Assembly (NCBI RefSeq): GCF_024585165.1 | Contig: NZ_CP029008.1 | Coordinates: 2,232,001 to 2,296,000 of the forward strand | Length of the DNA: 64,000 nucleotides | Reading direction: 5' to 3' | Origin: Bradyrhizobium sp. WBOS07 | Lineage (GTDB): Bacteria > Pseudomonadota > Alphaproteobacteria > Rhizobiales > Xanthobacteraceae | In this document: piece after piece, positions 9,327 to 18,365 of the stretch | Numbering within the stretch: the first letter of the stretch is position 1 | How the letters are laid out: each line of letters begins with the position of its first letter | Notes under the pieces: model-generated | Told to the model about the DNA's origin: nothing | What the model saw: only the letters and a program-made list of their open reading frames with translations | The model's database searches: none | Position numbers and translations under genes: made by a program

Positions 9327-11354
9327 CTAGGCCGCCGGCTCGATGTAGCGCGGGAACGCCGGCGTCGGAGCCGGAAGCGTCGAGCCGGGCGCGATCCGCT
9401 TGGCACCTCCGAGCATGGCGAAGCTGCGCTCCCCCTCCGGGACTCCGAGGCTGTCGAGCAGCTTGCCGGATGCGGCCGGCATCGCGGGCTGAGCCAGAAT
9501 CGCGATCTGGCGCACGACCTCGGCGGTGACGTAGAGCACCGTCTTCTGTCTGGCCGGATCGGTCTTGGCGAGCGCCCACGGCGCCTCGCCGGCGAAATAG
9601 CGGTTGGCCTCCGCGACCACGGCCCAGACGGCGTTGAGCCATTGATGGATCTGCTGCGTCGCCATGGCTTCGCGGGACGCGGCCACCATGCCGTCGGCCA
9701 TCGCGAGGATCGCCTTGTCGTTGTCGCTGAACTCGCCGGGCTCCGGCAGCACGCCGCCGAGTTGCTTGGCGATCATCGACAACGAGCGCTGCGCCAAATT
9801 GCCGAGATCGTTGGCAAGGTCCGCGTTGATGCGCGCGACGATGGCTTCGTGATTGTAGTTGCCGTCCTGTCCGAACGGCACCTCGCGCAGGAAGAAATAG
9901 CGCATCTGGTCGACGCCGTACTGGTCGGCGAGGTTGAAGGGATCGACGACGTTGCCGACCGACTTCGACATCTTCTCGCCCCTGTTGAACAGGAAGCCGT
10001 GGGCATAGACCCGTTTCGGCAGCGGGATGCCGGCCGACAGCAGGAACGCCGGCCAGTATACGGCGTGGAAACGGATGATGTCCTTGCCGATGATGTGCAC
10101 GTCGGCCGGCCAGTAGCGCCAGTTCTTGTCGCTCTCGTCGGGAAAGCCGACGCCGGTGATGTAGTTGGTCAGCGCGTCGACCCAGACATACATCACGTGC
10201 TCTTCGTCGCCGGGCACCTTCACGCCCCAGTCGAACGTCGTGCGCGAGATCGAGAGATCGCGCAGGCCGCCCTTGACGAAGCTCACGACCTCGTTCTTGC
10301 GGGAATCCGGCCCGATGAAATCGGGATGATCCGCATAGAGCTTGAGCAGCTTGTCCTGGTAGGCCGACAAGCGGAAGAAATAGCTCTTCTCCTCGACCCA
10401 TTCGACCGGCGTGCCCTGCGGACCGAGCCGAACGCCGTCGTCGTTGAGACGCGTCTCGTCCTCGGCGTAATACGCCTCGTCGCGCACCGAGTACCAGCCG
10501 GCGTAGGTGTCGGCATAGATGTCGCCGTTCGCCTCCATGCGCCGCCAGATCTCCTGGCTGGAGCGATGATGCTGCTCCTCCGTGGTGCGGATGAAGCGGT
10601 CGAACGACACGTTCAGGCGCTCGTCCATTTCCTTGAAGCGGCCAGCGTTGCGGGTTGCGAGGGCCGCTGCGGACATGCCCTCGCCGGCAGCGGTCTGGAC
10701 CATTTTCTGGCCGTGCTCGTCGGTCCCGGTCAGGAAGAACACGTCCTTGCCGTCGAGCCGCGCAAAGCGCGCCAGCACGTCGGTCGCGATCGCCTCATAG
10801 GCGTGGCCGATATGCGGGCTGCCATTGGGATAGGCGATGGCGGTCGTGATGTAGAAGACGTTGTCGCGCGCGGCGGCGGCAACGGGCGCGGCAGCCTTTG
10901 GGGCGGCTGCCGGCGCTGCGGCTGCCGGCGCTGCGGCTTGCGGCGCTGCGGCAGGCTTCGGCGCAGGCGGGGCCTGGGGTTTATGAACCTTGGGCTTGGA
11001 GACCTTGGGCTTGACAGCCTTCGGCGGAGCGATGACGGGGGCCGGTGCGACGACGGCCGGCGCGGCAGCCTTCTTGGCTGATTTCTTCGCAGGTGTCTTG
11101 GCGAGCTTTTTGGCGGCCGCTTTCTTCGAAGCCTTCTTAGCGATGACTTGCTTCTTCGCAGCCTTCTTTGCCGGCTTCGCTATGCCTTTTTTTCCACCCC
11201 TTGTGGTGGTGGCTTTCTTGGACGCCTTGACCTTCTTGGAAGCTTTGCCGGTAAGCGGCTTCACAGCCTTCTTCGTGGCTTTCTTGGCAGTCCGCTTGGC
11301 TGCCTTCTTCGCAGCCTTCTTTCCCTTGGCGGTTTTCTTAGCTCGCGTTGCCAC
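9327..11354 (-). CDS. metG: Methionyl-tRNA synthetase with a long basic N-terminal extension
   Basis: This class I aminoacyl-tRNA synthetase charges tRNA-Met. The catalytic core starts near residue 164 ([14 protein letters not shown]), with HIGH at about 181-184 and KMSKS at about 461-465. The zinc-knuckle cysteines of the long MetRS type are absent. Residues 1-163 are extremely rich in Lys, Ala and Pro (repeated KKAAK-like units, then AAP repeats), resemble histone H1 tails and are predicted disordered. I chose the GTG at 11354 because AAAGGA lies about seven bases upstream. The open frame continues a further 51 codons into holB, but those codons have no Shine-Dalgarno sequence. No in-frame start exists close to the core, so the extension is likely translated. 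The core is about 512 residues, normal for alphaproteobacteria. Confidence 0.95.
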   Translation of the reverse strand: MATRAKKTAKGKKAAKKAAKRTAKKATKKAVKPLTGKASKKVKASKKATTTRGGKKGIAKPAKKAAKKQVIAKKASKKAAAKKLAKTPAKKSAKKAAAPAVVAPAPVIAPPKAVKPKVSKPKVHKPQAPPAPKPAAAPQAAAPAAAAPAAAPKAAAPVAAAARDNVFYITTAIAYPNGSPHIGHAYEAIATDVLARFARLDGKDVFFLTGTDEHGQKMVQTAAGEGMSAAALATRNAGRFKEMDERLNVSFDRFIRTTEEQHHRSSQEIWRRMEANGDIYADTYAGWYSVRDEAYYAEDETRLNDDGVRLGPQGTPVEWVEEKSYFFRLSAYQDKLLKLYADHPDFIGPDSRKNEVVSFVKGGLRDLSISRTTFDWGVKVPGDEEHVMYVWVDALTNYITGVGFPDESDKNWRYWPADVHIIGKDIIRFHAVYWPAFLLSAGIPLPKRVYAHGFLFNRGEKMSKSVGNVVDPFNLADQYGVDQMRYFFLREVPFGQDGNYNHEAIVARINADLANDLGNLAQRSLSMIAKQLGGVLPEPGEFSDNDKAILAMADGMVAASREAMATQQIHQWLNAVWAVVAEANRYFAGEAPWALAKTDPARQKTVLYVTAEVVRQIAILAQPAMPAASGKLLDSLGVPEGERSFAMLGGAKRIAPGSTLPAPTPAFPRYIEPAA

Positions 11355-11401
11355 GACGAATTCCTTTACGGCTTCTCGAATTTTTTGAATCGAATCTGCG
11401 C

Positions 11402-12448
11402 CTAGCGCGTTGCGTCCGCCAGCCAGCCGAACACCGAGAAAACCAAGGGCTTGCGCTCCAGATTGTAGGTTTCGGTGTCGCGCGCGGCGCGGACGATCTT
11501 TTCCCATACCTCAGCTAGCCGCGCAAGGCGCGGCAAATTCTGGTTGGCATTGGCCTCGTCCGCATGCAGGCGTTCGGCGATCCAACGATCGATGCCGTCG
11601 ATGAACGCGGCGAGCGCGACGCGGTCGCTGATGCCGAGGGAATCGCCGAGCGTGTGCAATTCGCGCGGGTCGACCTGCGGCAGGCGCGCCAGCAGCGCGG
11701 CGGTGCGCTGCTGAAGCTTCAGCGCGTCGCCGCCGAGCAGCGTCAGGGCCCGCGCAACGCTACCCTCGGAGGCCTCCGCCGCCTCGCGCAGCGCAGGATC
11801 GCTTGGATCGAGCTCGGCGGCCGCAGCCGCGGCCCCGACCACGTCGTCCGTTGCGAGCGGCCGCAGTCGGAGCTTGCGGCAGCGCGACTGGATGGTGGCG
11901 AGCACGCGCGCCGGCGCGTGGCTCACCAGAAGGAACAGCGATTGCTGCGGCGGCTCTTCGAGAATCTTCAGCAGCGCGTTGGCCGCGTTCGGATTGAGCT
12001 CGTCGACGGTGTCTACGATGCAGACCCGCCAGCCTTCGGCCGCCGCGGTCGAGCCGAAGAAGCCGATCGTCTCGCGTGTCTCGTCCACGGTGATCACGGT
12101 GCGCATCACGCCGCGATCGTTGGCGGTGCGCTCCAGCGTCAAGAGCCCGCCATGCGAGCCGGCCGCCACCTGCCGCGCCACGGCGTCATCGGGATCGACG
12201 GCAAGGTCCTGGGCGTGCTGCACGGCAGGCGCGAGCGGCTGGCCATGGGCGAGCACGAAGCGCGCCATGCGATAGGCCAGCGTCGCCTTGCCGATGCCCT
12301 GCGGCCCACCGATCAGCCAGGCATGCGGAATCCGCCCGCTGCGATAGGCTGACAGCAGCGCCGCCTCGGCCTCGCGATGGCCGAACAGCCTGGATGTCTC
12401 GCGCGGATGCGGAATGGCGGTTTCACGCTCGGACTGGCGCGGGCTCAT
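11402..12448 (-). CDS. holB: DNA polymerase III subunit delta'
   Basis: This 348-residue AAA+ protein is the delta-prime clamp-loader subunit. It has [10 protein letters not shown] as its P-loop, [14 protein letters not shown] in the AAA core and IQSRCRKL as the SRC motif. The zinc-binding cysteines found in the E. coli protein are not evident. It overlaps tmk by four bases (ATGA), which implies translational coupling, and lies 47 bp ahead of metG. The tmk-holB-tatD linkage is conserved across many bacteria and supports the call over a generic ATPase. Confidence 0.93.
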   Translation of the reverse strand: MSPRQSERETAIPHPRETSRLFGHREAEAALLSAYRSGRIPHAWLIGGPQGIGKATLAYRMARFVLAHGQPLAPAVQHAQDLAVDPDDAVARQVAAGSHGGLLTLERTANDRGVMRTVITVDETRETIGFFGSTAAAEGWRVCIVDTVDELNPNAANALLKILEEPPQQSLFLLVSHAPARVLATIQSRCRKLRLRPLATDDVVGAAAAAAELDPSDPALREAAEASEGSVARALTLLGGDALKLQQRTAALLARLPQVDPRELHTLGDSLGISDRVALAAFIDGIDRWIAERLHADEANANQNLPRLARLAEVWEKIVRAARDTETYNLERKPLVFSVFGWLADATR

Positions 12449-13131
12449 GCTGAAATCACCGAAGCCGGTGTGGGAAGGAGACGATCGCGCAGCGCAGCCC
12501 AGATTCGGGCCGCGACCGTGTCAGGGTCGGAATTGGCGTCGATCAGCACGCAGCGCGCCGGATCGTCCGCAGCGATCTTGCGATAGGCCTCGCGCAGGCC
12601 CTGGTGAAAGCTGAGCTTCTCGCTTTCGAACCTGTCGGGCGTGCCATTGCCGCGGCGCGCGGCGGCGCGCTGCAGGCCGATCTCGACCGGCAAATCGAGG
12701 ATGATGGTGAGATCCGGCTTGAGATCGCCGATCGTGACCCGCTGCATCGCGTTGATCAGGCCTTCAGGCACGCGGCCGAGGCTGCCCTGATAGGCCCGCG
12801 TCGAATCGGCGAAGCGGTCGCACAGCACCCAGACGCCCTGGTTGAGCGCAGGCAGGATCACGGTGCGGACATGATCGTCGCGCGCGGCGGCAAACAGCAG
12901 CGTCTCCGCCTCCGGACCGAGCAGTCTGCCCATCCCCGACAGCACCAGATGACGCATGATCTCGGCGCCCGGCGAGCCTCCCGGCTCACGGGTGACGCGG
13001 ATGCGGAGTTTGGCCGCCTTGAGGCGGTCGGCCAGCTTCTTGATCTGGGTCGACTTGCCGGTGCCCTCGCCGCCTTCAAAGGTGATGAAGCGTCCGCGTC
13101 CGGACGGCCGCTGTCCTGGGCTCTCACTCAT
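12445..13131 (-). CDS. tmk: Thymidylate kinase
   Basis: This 228-residue P-loop kinase phosphorylates dTMP to dTDP. The motifs are FEGGEGTGKSTQ (Walker A), TREPGG, and CDRFADSTRAYQG (the DRF/Y substrate motif), with the basic LID segment ARRGNGTPDRFE following. The start is two bases after the stop of the upstream carboxypeptidase gene. The end overlaps holB. Confidence 0.96.
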   Translation of the reverse strand: MSESPGQRPSGRGRFITFEGGEGTGKSTQIKKLADRLKAAKLRIRVTREPGGSPGAEIMRHLVLSGMGRLLGPEAETLLFAAARDDHVRTVILPALNQGVWVLCDRFADSTRAYQGSLGRVPEGLINAMQRVTIGDLKPDLTIILDLPVEIGLQRAAARRGNGTPDRFESEKLSFHQGLREAYRKIAADDPARCVLIDANSDPDTVAARIWAALRDRLLPTPASVISA

Positions 13132-13133
13132 GA

Positions 13134-14396
13134 TCAGAGCTTCTCGGCGCCTGCGCGGAACATGCCGATCACGAGCTCGCTGGCGCCGTCGATCGCGCGC
13201 CGCACGGTCGAGCCGGTGCCGATCGCTTCAGCCGCATAGACTGGCGTCTCCACCGCGATGTTGCCGCTGCGCCAGACCCTGACCACGCCGACCTTCTGGC
13301 CGGCCTCGACCGGCGCACGCACCGGGCCGCTATAGACGACGCGCGCAATCAGCTTGTCGCTGCCGTTCTTGTGCACCATCACCTTCACCGGAGTCTTGGC
13401 GACGAGCTTGACCGAGCGGCTCTCGCCGCCGAACACCTTGGCATAGCCGACGGGCTGGTCGGCCGCGATCAGCGTGCGGGTCTCGAAATTGCGAAAACCC
13501 CATTCCAGCATCTTCTTGGCTTCGCTGGCGCGATCGTCGGGGTCGTCCAGTCCGTTGACGACGACGATCAGCCGCGTGCCGTTCTGCACGGCCGAGCCGA
13601 CCATGCCGTAGCCGCCTTCCTTGGTGTAGCCGGTCTTGAGACCGTCGGCGCCTTCCAGCGAATTGAGCAGCGGATTGCGGTTGGGCTGGCGGATCTTGTT
13701 CCAGGTGAACTCCTTCTCCCCGAACAGTTTGTAGAACTCCGGAAAGTCCAGGATGATGTGGCGGGCGAGCATGCTGAGCTCACGCACCGTCATCTTGTTG
13801 GCGGGGTCGGGCAGCCCGCTGGAATTGCCGAAGGTCGACCTGGTCATGCCGAGCTCGCGGGCGCGCTTGGTCATGAAGTCGGCCGCGAAGATCTTCTCGT
13901 TGCCGGCCATGGCTTCGGCGAGCGCGATGCAGGCGTCATTGCCGCTCTGGATGATCGCGCCGTGCAGGAGATCGTTGACGGAGACCTTGCTGTTGATGGC
14001 GGCGAACATGGTCGAGCCGCCCGAGGGGGCGCCGCCCCGCCGCCAGGCGTTCTCGCTGATCCGGTACTCGTCGGTCAGCTTGATGTCGCCCTTCTTGACC
14101 GCATTGAAGACGACCTCCGCCGTCATCAGCTTCATCATGCTGGAGGGCGCGCGCAGCTCGTCGGCGTTCTTCTCGAACAGCACGCTGCCGCTCGTGGCTT
14201 CGATCAGGATCGCGGTCGGAGCATCGCCGTCGAAGCCGGTATCGTCGGCCTTCTTGGCGCCCTGGACGCTCTGGTTGGCGGCCAGAAGCGCCCCGCTCCA
14301 GCCGACGCTTGCCACCAGGATCGTCGCCATCAGGCCGCGCGCAAGCGCTCCGGCGGTGAACCGGGTGCGACGGTGCGAAAGAAAACGACATGCCAT
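13134..14396 (-). CDS. D-alanyl-D-alanine carboxypeptidase (PBP5/6 type)
   Basis: This secreted, membrane-anchored low-molecular-mass penicillin-binding protein trims the terminal D-Ala of peptidoglycan stem peptides. From the ATG at 14396 it has 419 residues, with an N-terminal hydrophobic signal segment. Its three active-site motifs are SMMK (Ser about 86), SGN (about 151) and KTG (about 254), followed by a C-terminal PBP5-like beta domain and an amphipathic tail (GMFRAGAEKL). The open frame reaches 38 codons further upstream, but those codons do not look like a signal peptide. The gene is separated from tmk by only two bases. The 152 bp upstream is a divergent promoter region shared with the epoxide hydrolase gene. 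Confidence 0.94.
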   Translation of the reverse strand: MACRFLSHRRTRFTAGALARGLMATILVASVGWSGALLAANQSVQGAKKADDTGFDGDAPTAILIEATSGSVLFEKNADELRAPSSMMKLMTAEVVFNAVKKGDIKLTDEYRISENAWRRGGAPSGGSTMFAAINSKVSVNDLLHGAIIQSGNDACIALAEAMAGNEKIFAADFMTKRARELGMTRSTFGNSSGLPDPANKMTVRELSMLARHIILDFPEFYKLFGEKEFTWNKIRQPNRNPLLNSLEGADGLKTGYTKEGGYGMVGSAVQNGTRLIVVVNGLDDPDDRASEAKKMLEWGFRNFETRTLIAADQPVGYAKVFGGESRSVKLVAKTPVKVMVHKNGSDKLIARVVYSGPVRAPVEAGQKVGVVRVWRSGNIAVETPVYAAEAIGTGSTVRRAIDGASELVIGMFRAGAEKL

Positions 14397-14548
14397 GGCC
14401 AAGCCCTGAGAGCAGCGTTCTAACAGCTGGAATCGGTGCGAACAACGCGACGTTGGACGCTTGCCCAGAGATTGCACGATTCTCGCCGTGCCCCTATCGT
14501 GGCACCTCACCTTTCCCGACCAAACCCCTGAAACAAGGCGGAAAAGCG

Positions 14549-15502
14549 ATGTCCTCCACGCGCATGATCAAGGCCAACGGCATCGAGCTCTTCATCCGCG
14601 AAGCCGGCCAGGGTCCGCTGGTGGTGCTGTGCCACGGCTGGCCCGAGCTGTCCTATTCCTGGCGCCACCAGATCCCCGCGCTCGCGGCCGCCGGGTTTCA
14701 CGTCGTCGCCCCCGACATGCGCGGCTACGGCCAGAGCGCCGCGCCGCCCGAGGTTGCGGCCTACTCGATCTTCGACACGGTCGGCGACGTGGTCGGCCTG
14801 GTGCAGGCGCTCGGCGAGACCAGGGCGATGGTGGTCGGCCACGATTGGGGCGCGCCGGTCGCCTGGCATGCGGCGCTGTTCCGGCCCGACATCTTCACGG
14901 CGGTCGCCGGCTTGAGCGTGCCGCCGCCGTTCCGCGGCCGCGGCAAGCCGCTCGATTTGCTGCGCCAGGGCGGCGTCACCAATTTCTACTGGCAGTATTT
15001 CCAGACGCCGGGTGTCGCCGAGGCCGAGCTGGAGCGCGACGTCGCCCGCACCATGCGCGTCGTGCTCGGGGGACGCGGCCTGGCCGACCCCACCGCCGCG
15101 ATGTTCGTGCAGGAGGGCAAGGGCTTTCTCGGCCATGCGGGCGCTGAGGAACCGCTGCCCGGCTGGCTCAGCGAGGCTGACCTCGCCTATTTCACTGAAA
15201 GCTTCCGCAAGTCCGGCTTCCGCGGCGGGCTGAACTGGTATCGCAACATCGACCGCAATTGGGAGCTGACGGCGCCCTGGCAGGACGCGCAGATCCGTCA
15301 GCCCTCGCTGTTCATCGCCGGCTCCAAGGACGCCGTCATCACCGGCCTGATCGGCGCCAAGCGCGTCAACGAGCTCGAGCGCGTGCTGCCGAATCTGAAG
15401 CAAAAGCTGATCCTCGAGGGCGCCGGCCATTGGGTGCAGCAGGAACGGCCCGACGAGGTGAACGCGGCGCTGGTGCAATTCCTCAAGGCCAGCGCGGCCT
15501 AG
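14549..15502 (+). CDS. Alpha/beta-hydrolase, soluble epoxide hydrolase type
   Basis: This 317-residue alpha/beta-hydrolase has the HGWPE oxyanion-hole motif near residue 29, a nucleophilic Asp in GHDWGAP (about residue 99), an acid Asp near 261 and the catalytic His in GAGHW near 294. An Asp rather than Ser nucleophile and the SWRHQIPALAAAGF stretch indicate an epoxide hydrolase or haloalkane-dehalogenase relative, most likely an epoxide hydrolase. The start at 14549 follows AAGGCGG. The stop overlaps the rlpA stop: the palindrome CTAG at 15499-15502 serves both convergent genes. Confidence 0.87.
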   Translation: MSSTRMIKANGIELFIREAGQGPLVVLCHGWPELSYSWRHQIPALAAAGFHVVAPDMRGYGQSAAPPEVAAYSIFDTVGDVVGLVQALGETRAMVVGHDWGAPVAWHAALFRPDIFTAVAGLSVPPPFRGRGKPLDLLRQGGVTNFYWQYFQTPGVAEAELERDVARTMRVVLGGRGLADPTAAMFVQEGKGFLGHAGAEEPLPGWLSEADLAYFTESFRKSGFRGGLNWYRNIDRNWELTAPWQDAQIRQPSLFIAGSKDAVITGLIGAKRVNELERVLPNLKQKLILEGAGHWVQQERPDEVNAALVQFLKASAA

Positions 15503-16416
15503 TAGAGCCCGCGGCCGCTCAGGATGTTGCGCGCCTCGGCGGCGCCGTCGGACGTGGTCTCCGTCGCGTAGCGGCCATCAGCGTCATAGGACACGGCGCG
15601 GGCGTTCTGGAGCGCCCGGCCCCGGCTGCGGCTCGATGCCGACATTTCCGAGGTCGCATTGAGCGAGGCCATGTCGGCGGAGGTGCTGCCGAGATTGTAG
15701 GGCCGGCCCTCCGGCATCGGCACGTCGCCGCGAATGGCTCCGCGGCCCGATGATGGCAGCTCCGGCACGAACGGCTTGGCCGAGGCGACCCGGACCATCG
15801 AGGGCGACGGCGCCGGAACGCCGGTGCGCAGGGTCGCCAGAAGCTGGCGGTCGTCGGAGCCTTCCAGCGGCGCCCGACCGACATATTCGACGCGGACCTT
15901 GGCGACACCATTTCCTTTGAATTCAAGGAGTTCGGCGGCCTTGTTCGAGACGTCGATGAGGCGATTGCCGTGATAGGGTCCGCGGTCATTGACGCGGACG
16001 ATCAGCGACTTGCCGTTCGAGATGTTGGTCACCCGGGCGTAGGACGGCATCGGCAGGGTCGGATGCGCCGCGGTCAGCGAGGTCATGTCGAACACTTCGC
16101 CATTGGCGGTCAGGCGGCCGTGGAAATCGTCGCCGTACCAGGACGCCACGCCCTCGGCGCGATAATTGACGTCCTCCTCCGGCACGTAGGTCCGGCCCGC
16201 CACGACATAGGGCTTGCCGATGCGGTAGGTGCCGCCGCCCTTCGGAACGGGGTCCCCGAAAGCCACGACCCGGGGGCTCGACGACACGCCGTATTTCGGA
16301 TCGACGCGGCTGGCGAATTTGTTCGAGGAGGCGCAATTGGCCAGCGCAACGCAGGCTGCGACCGCCGCGACACCACGCGCGGCCCGCAAAACCGAATCTG
16401 ACCGTCGGATCCCCAT
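15499..16416 (-). CDS. rlpA: RlpA-family septal ring lytic transglycosylase, lipoprotein
   Basis: This protein of about 305 residues starts MGIRRSDSVL and has a lipobox (LANC) near residue 28, so it should be lipidated and periplasm-facing. The double-psi beta-barrel RlpA domain follows: GVASWYGDDFHGRLTANGE, then AHPTLPMPSYARVTN and VRVNDRGPYHGNRLIDVS. RlpA proteins cleave peptide-free glycan at the septum. The C-terminal SPOR domain of E. coli RlpA is missing, replaced by a Pro/Ser-rich low-complexity tail. An upstream in-frame ATG at 16452 would add 12 residues that do not fit a signal peptide. It lies beside the PBP5-like gene, a cell-wall context. Confidence 0.9.
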   Translation of the reverse strand: MGIRRSDSVLRAARGVAAVAACVALANCASSNKFASRVDPKYGVSSSPRVVAFGDPVPKGGGTYRIGKPYVVAGRTYVPEEDVNYRAEGVASWYGDDFHGRLTANGEVFDMTSLTAAHPTLPMPSYARVTNISNGKSLIVRVNDRGPYHGNRLIDVSNKAAELLEFKGNGVAKVRVEYVGRAPLEGSDDRQLLATLRTGVPAPSPSMVRVASAKPFVPELPSSGRGAIRGDVPMPEGRPYNLGSTSADMASLNATSEMSASSRSRGRALQNARAVSYDADGRYATETTSDGAAEARNILSGRGLY

Positions 16417-16772
16417 TCGCCCCAAATACCACTTTGCCGGAGGCGTACCCAACCCGCTTTGGCTACGGGGATCGCTGTCCGGTCATCTGATCCGAAGCGG
16501 CCCACCACCGTCTCGGAAGCGGTAACGATAACGCAACCCGAACACGGCGGAAATGGGGAGCCGGCGGCGATCCCGCCGGCATGGTAAACGGGACGTTCGC
16601 ATTTTTCCGTTGTTCTACGGAACGAGGCCGCCTGCGCTGTGCCACGGCTGGACATTCTGTTGCGCCGAATCCTCACTCCACCCCCATTGTCGCGCCGCTC
16701 TCTGGAATTCTTTTGACTGTGCAAGGCCGCCCGCGTTCTCTCGGCTGCAAGGGCGGGATTTGGAATTTAACG

Positions 16773-16862
16773 ATGATCGAGACGGTTTCGGCACTGATGG
16801 GTCTGGTAAGCGCGGGGATCTTCCTGGCCCATGCGTTTGAAGGTTACCGCACGAGGGCCTGA
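16773..16862 (+). CDS. Possible 29-residue membrane peptide
   Basis: The frame starting at 16773 encodes a 29-residue peptide beginning MIETVSALMG with one hydrophobic stretch (LVSAGIFLAHAF) and a short basic end. The frame stays open upstream, but without a plausible longer protein. There is no strong Shine-Dalgarno sequence, so the case rests on the clean single-helix composition. It could be a small membrane protein or chance. Confidence 0.4.
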   Translation: MIETVSALMGLVSAGIFLAHAFEGYRTRA

Positions 16863-16968
16863 CGGCACTCGCGCAGACGGCAAGCATCACCTCTTTCAAG
16901 AACGGCGCGTTCGGACAATTCTTGATCCGATCCGAGCGGGCATCGAAGACGAGAGCGGCAGGTGTCCC

Positions 16969-17067
16969 ATGCGCAACCATGACCTGGTATCTGACGGCTT
17001 CCTGGCATTGACTGCCGGCGGCTTGGTCCTGCTCTGCTCGAGCCTCGTGGCGCTGGCCTTCGCCTGA
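16969..17067 (+). CDS. Possible 32-residue membrane peptide
   Basis: The frame from the ATG at 16969 encodes a short peptide starting MRNHDLVSDG followed by one hydrophobic helix (FLALTAGGLVLLCSSLVALA). It follows the similar short frame at 16773 on the same strand by about 100 bp. There is no strong ribosome-binding site, and function is unknown. Confidence 0.35.
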   Translation: MRNHDLVSDGFLALTAGGLVLLCSSLVALAFA

Positions 17068-17095
17068 GCGCCACCCTCTCCTTCCCGCGCGCAGC

Positions 17096-17386
17096 TCAGC
17101 GCAGGCCCAGCAGCGAGCGGCGATAGAGGCCGCCGCGGGCCTCGCTCTGGCACACGAAGCTGCCGTCGAAGCCTTCGCCGTACCGCTTCTGACCCTTGCG
17201 GTAGTAGACGCCCTTCTTGAAATCGAGCCACACCACCTTGTCGCGTGGACAATGACGCTGCGCCTGCGCCTCGTAGCGGAATGGCGTCAGCGGGTTCGCC
17301 GCGACTTCCGCGGAGCCGGCGCCGACCATGATCGCGCCGGCGAGCGCGATCCCACCGGTCCATCTGCCGAAGCCGCTTCGCGTCAT
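17096..17386 (-). CDS. Small secreted protein of unknown function
   Basis: This 96-residue protein starts at 17386 behind GGGAGGCGGGG. It has a basic N-terminus (MTRSGFGRWTGG) and a hydrophobic stretch ending near AEVAANP, so it is probably exported. The mature part contains two Cys residues (HCPRDKVVWLDFKKGVYY and FVCQSEARGG) that could form a disulfide. I do not recognise a named family. The frame continues 49 codons upstream into sequence that lacks protein-like character, so the internal start is preferred. Confidence 0.7.
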   Translation of the reverse strand: MTRSGFGRWTGGIALAGAIMVGAGSAEVAANPLTPFRYEAQAQRHCPRDKVVWLDFKKGVYYRKGQKRYGEGFDGSFVCQSEARGGLYRRSLLGLR

Positions 17387-17487
17387 TCCCCGCCTCCCGA
17401 TCCGCGCCGCCATGCGACGGCGCGCGGCAACGGTAGCACGAAATGGCGCGCGGAAGGCGCCAGTCGCTGGAGGCAGCGGACCGCCGT

Positions 17488-17808
17488 CTATTGCTTGTCG
17501 GCTTCGAGCTGCGCGAGCGCCTGATGCAGGCACTCCTGGAGCTTTTGCGCGACCTGCTCACGCGCGACGCCGCTGGCGGCAAGATCGGCCGATACCTTGT
17601 CCACGACTTCGTTCATCGTCCTGTCTTGCAGATGGTCCGTGACCAGCGTCGTTGCGTAATTGGCAGCGGCATCGCCGGTCAGACCGAGCCGGCTTGCGGC
17701 CCAGAGACCGAGCAGCTTGTTGGACCGGGCCGTGGCCTTGAACACGAGTTCTTCGTCGTGGACGAATTTGGCCTCGAAGCCCTGCTCGCGCTTGTCGAAC
17801 GTGGTCAT
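17488..17808 (-). CDS. F1F0-ATPase inhibitory zeta subunit (DUF1476 family)
   Basis: This 106-residue helical protein begins MTTFDKREQGFEAKFVHDEE and continues with FKATARSNKLLGLWAA, which matches the alphaproteobacterial zeta subunit (PF07345, formerly DUF1476). In Paracoccus denitrificans that protein binds the F1 part of ATP synthase and blocks ATP hydrolysis through its N-terminus. The start at 17808 was chosen because GGAG lies seven bases upstream and the N-terminus then matches the family exactly; an upstream ATG at 17820 is possible. It stands apart from any atp operon, as is usual for this gene. Confidence 0.92.
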   Translation of the reverse strand: MTTFDKREQGFEAKFVHDEELVFKATARSNKLLGLWAASRLGLTGDAAANYATTLVTDHLQDRTMNEVVDKVSADLAASGVAREQVAQKLQECLHQALAQLEADKQ

Positions 17809-17955
17809 GGTCAGCTCCATTGCGCATTCGCTGATGGGGATTGGACTGGCTGGGGTCGAACGTCTCCGCGGTTCACGTCGATCGGATCTGCCTGCAGCTT
17901 CCTCCCGGACCGCGAAGGCCGTCAAGCCAGCCGTCGCACGGCACAACGCAAAAGC

Positions 17956-17982
17956 GCCCACCGGCAGGGAAAGCCGGTGGGC
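17956..17982 (-). terminator. Hairpin terminator
   Basis: A perfect 10-bp stem (GCCCACCGGC and its complement, 17956-17965 and 17973-17982) has a seven-base loop and on the minus strand is followed by GCTTTTGCG. It lies just downstream of the minus-strand small gene ending at 18041 and fits a Rho-independent terminator for it. Confidence 0.75.
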
Positions 17983-18040
17983 CCGTCTCGGATCAGTTCA
18001 ACGATCTGGTTGGATCAGCCGCGTGCGCTCAGCGCTTCGC

Positions 18041-18232
18041 TCAATCCTTGGCCGCGGCGGCCTCGCGCGCAAGGCGCTCGGCTTTGAGCCGCTCTTTGTT
18101 GGCGTAAAACGCCTTCTGCGCCGCTTCATGGTCGCGCATGGCCTTTTCGGCCTCGATACGGCGTGTCGCATCGCGCGCCTGGCGCTGCTCGGGGGTCAGG
18201 GGTTTGCGTCGGAAGGAAAGGTCTTCAGTCAT
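18041..18232 (-). CDS. Small charged helical protein of unknown function
   Basis: This 63-residue protein (MTEDLSFRRKPLTPEQRQAR at the start) is highly charged and Ala/Glu/Lys-rich, predicted as one long amphipathic helix. It has no signal peptide or membrane segment. Its own hairpin terminator follows, which supports it as a genuine small gene. No known family is recognised. Confidence 0.65.
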   Translation of the reverse strand: MTEDLSFRRKPLTPEQRQARDATRRIEAEKAMRDHEAAQKAFYANKERLKAERLAREAAAAKD

Positions 18233-18365
18233 GGCCAGATAACGCGCGTGTGAGGAAAGAGTTCCCGGCCTGCCCCATGCGCGGCCTCACAAATATCGAA
18301 AAACAACCCCATGCACAGTAGCTATGTTATTGTAAAATAGAACGTTTTTATGGGCCTTGAGGGCC

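Larger units (their letters stand above)
16417..17095. other. 679-bp intergenic stretch with only very small reading frames
   Basis: Apart from the rlpA promoter side and two short hydrophobic reading frames listed separately, I see no gene-sized frame with a credible start here. No tRNA or strong terminator is apparent. Confidence 0.5.

Noticed and set aside
8319..11081. A 920-codon open frame on the + strand, antisense to the MBL-fold, tatD and metG genes
   Set aside because: It lies opposite well-identified genes, is Arg/Ala/Gly/Asp-rich without domain pattern, and is the usual product of high-GC codon bias on the opposite strand.
14397..14548. A riboswitch or attenuator in the gap before the carboxypeptidase and epoxide hydrolase genes
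   Set aside because: No conserved RNA motif or terminator-antiterminator pair was visible; it reads as an ordinary divergent promoter region.
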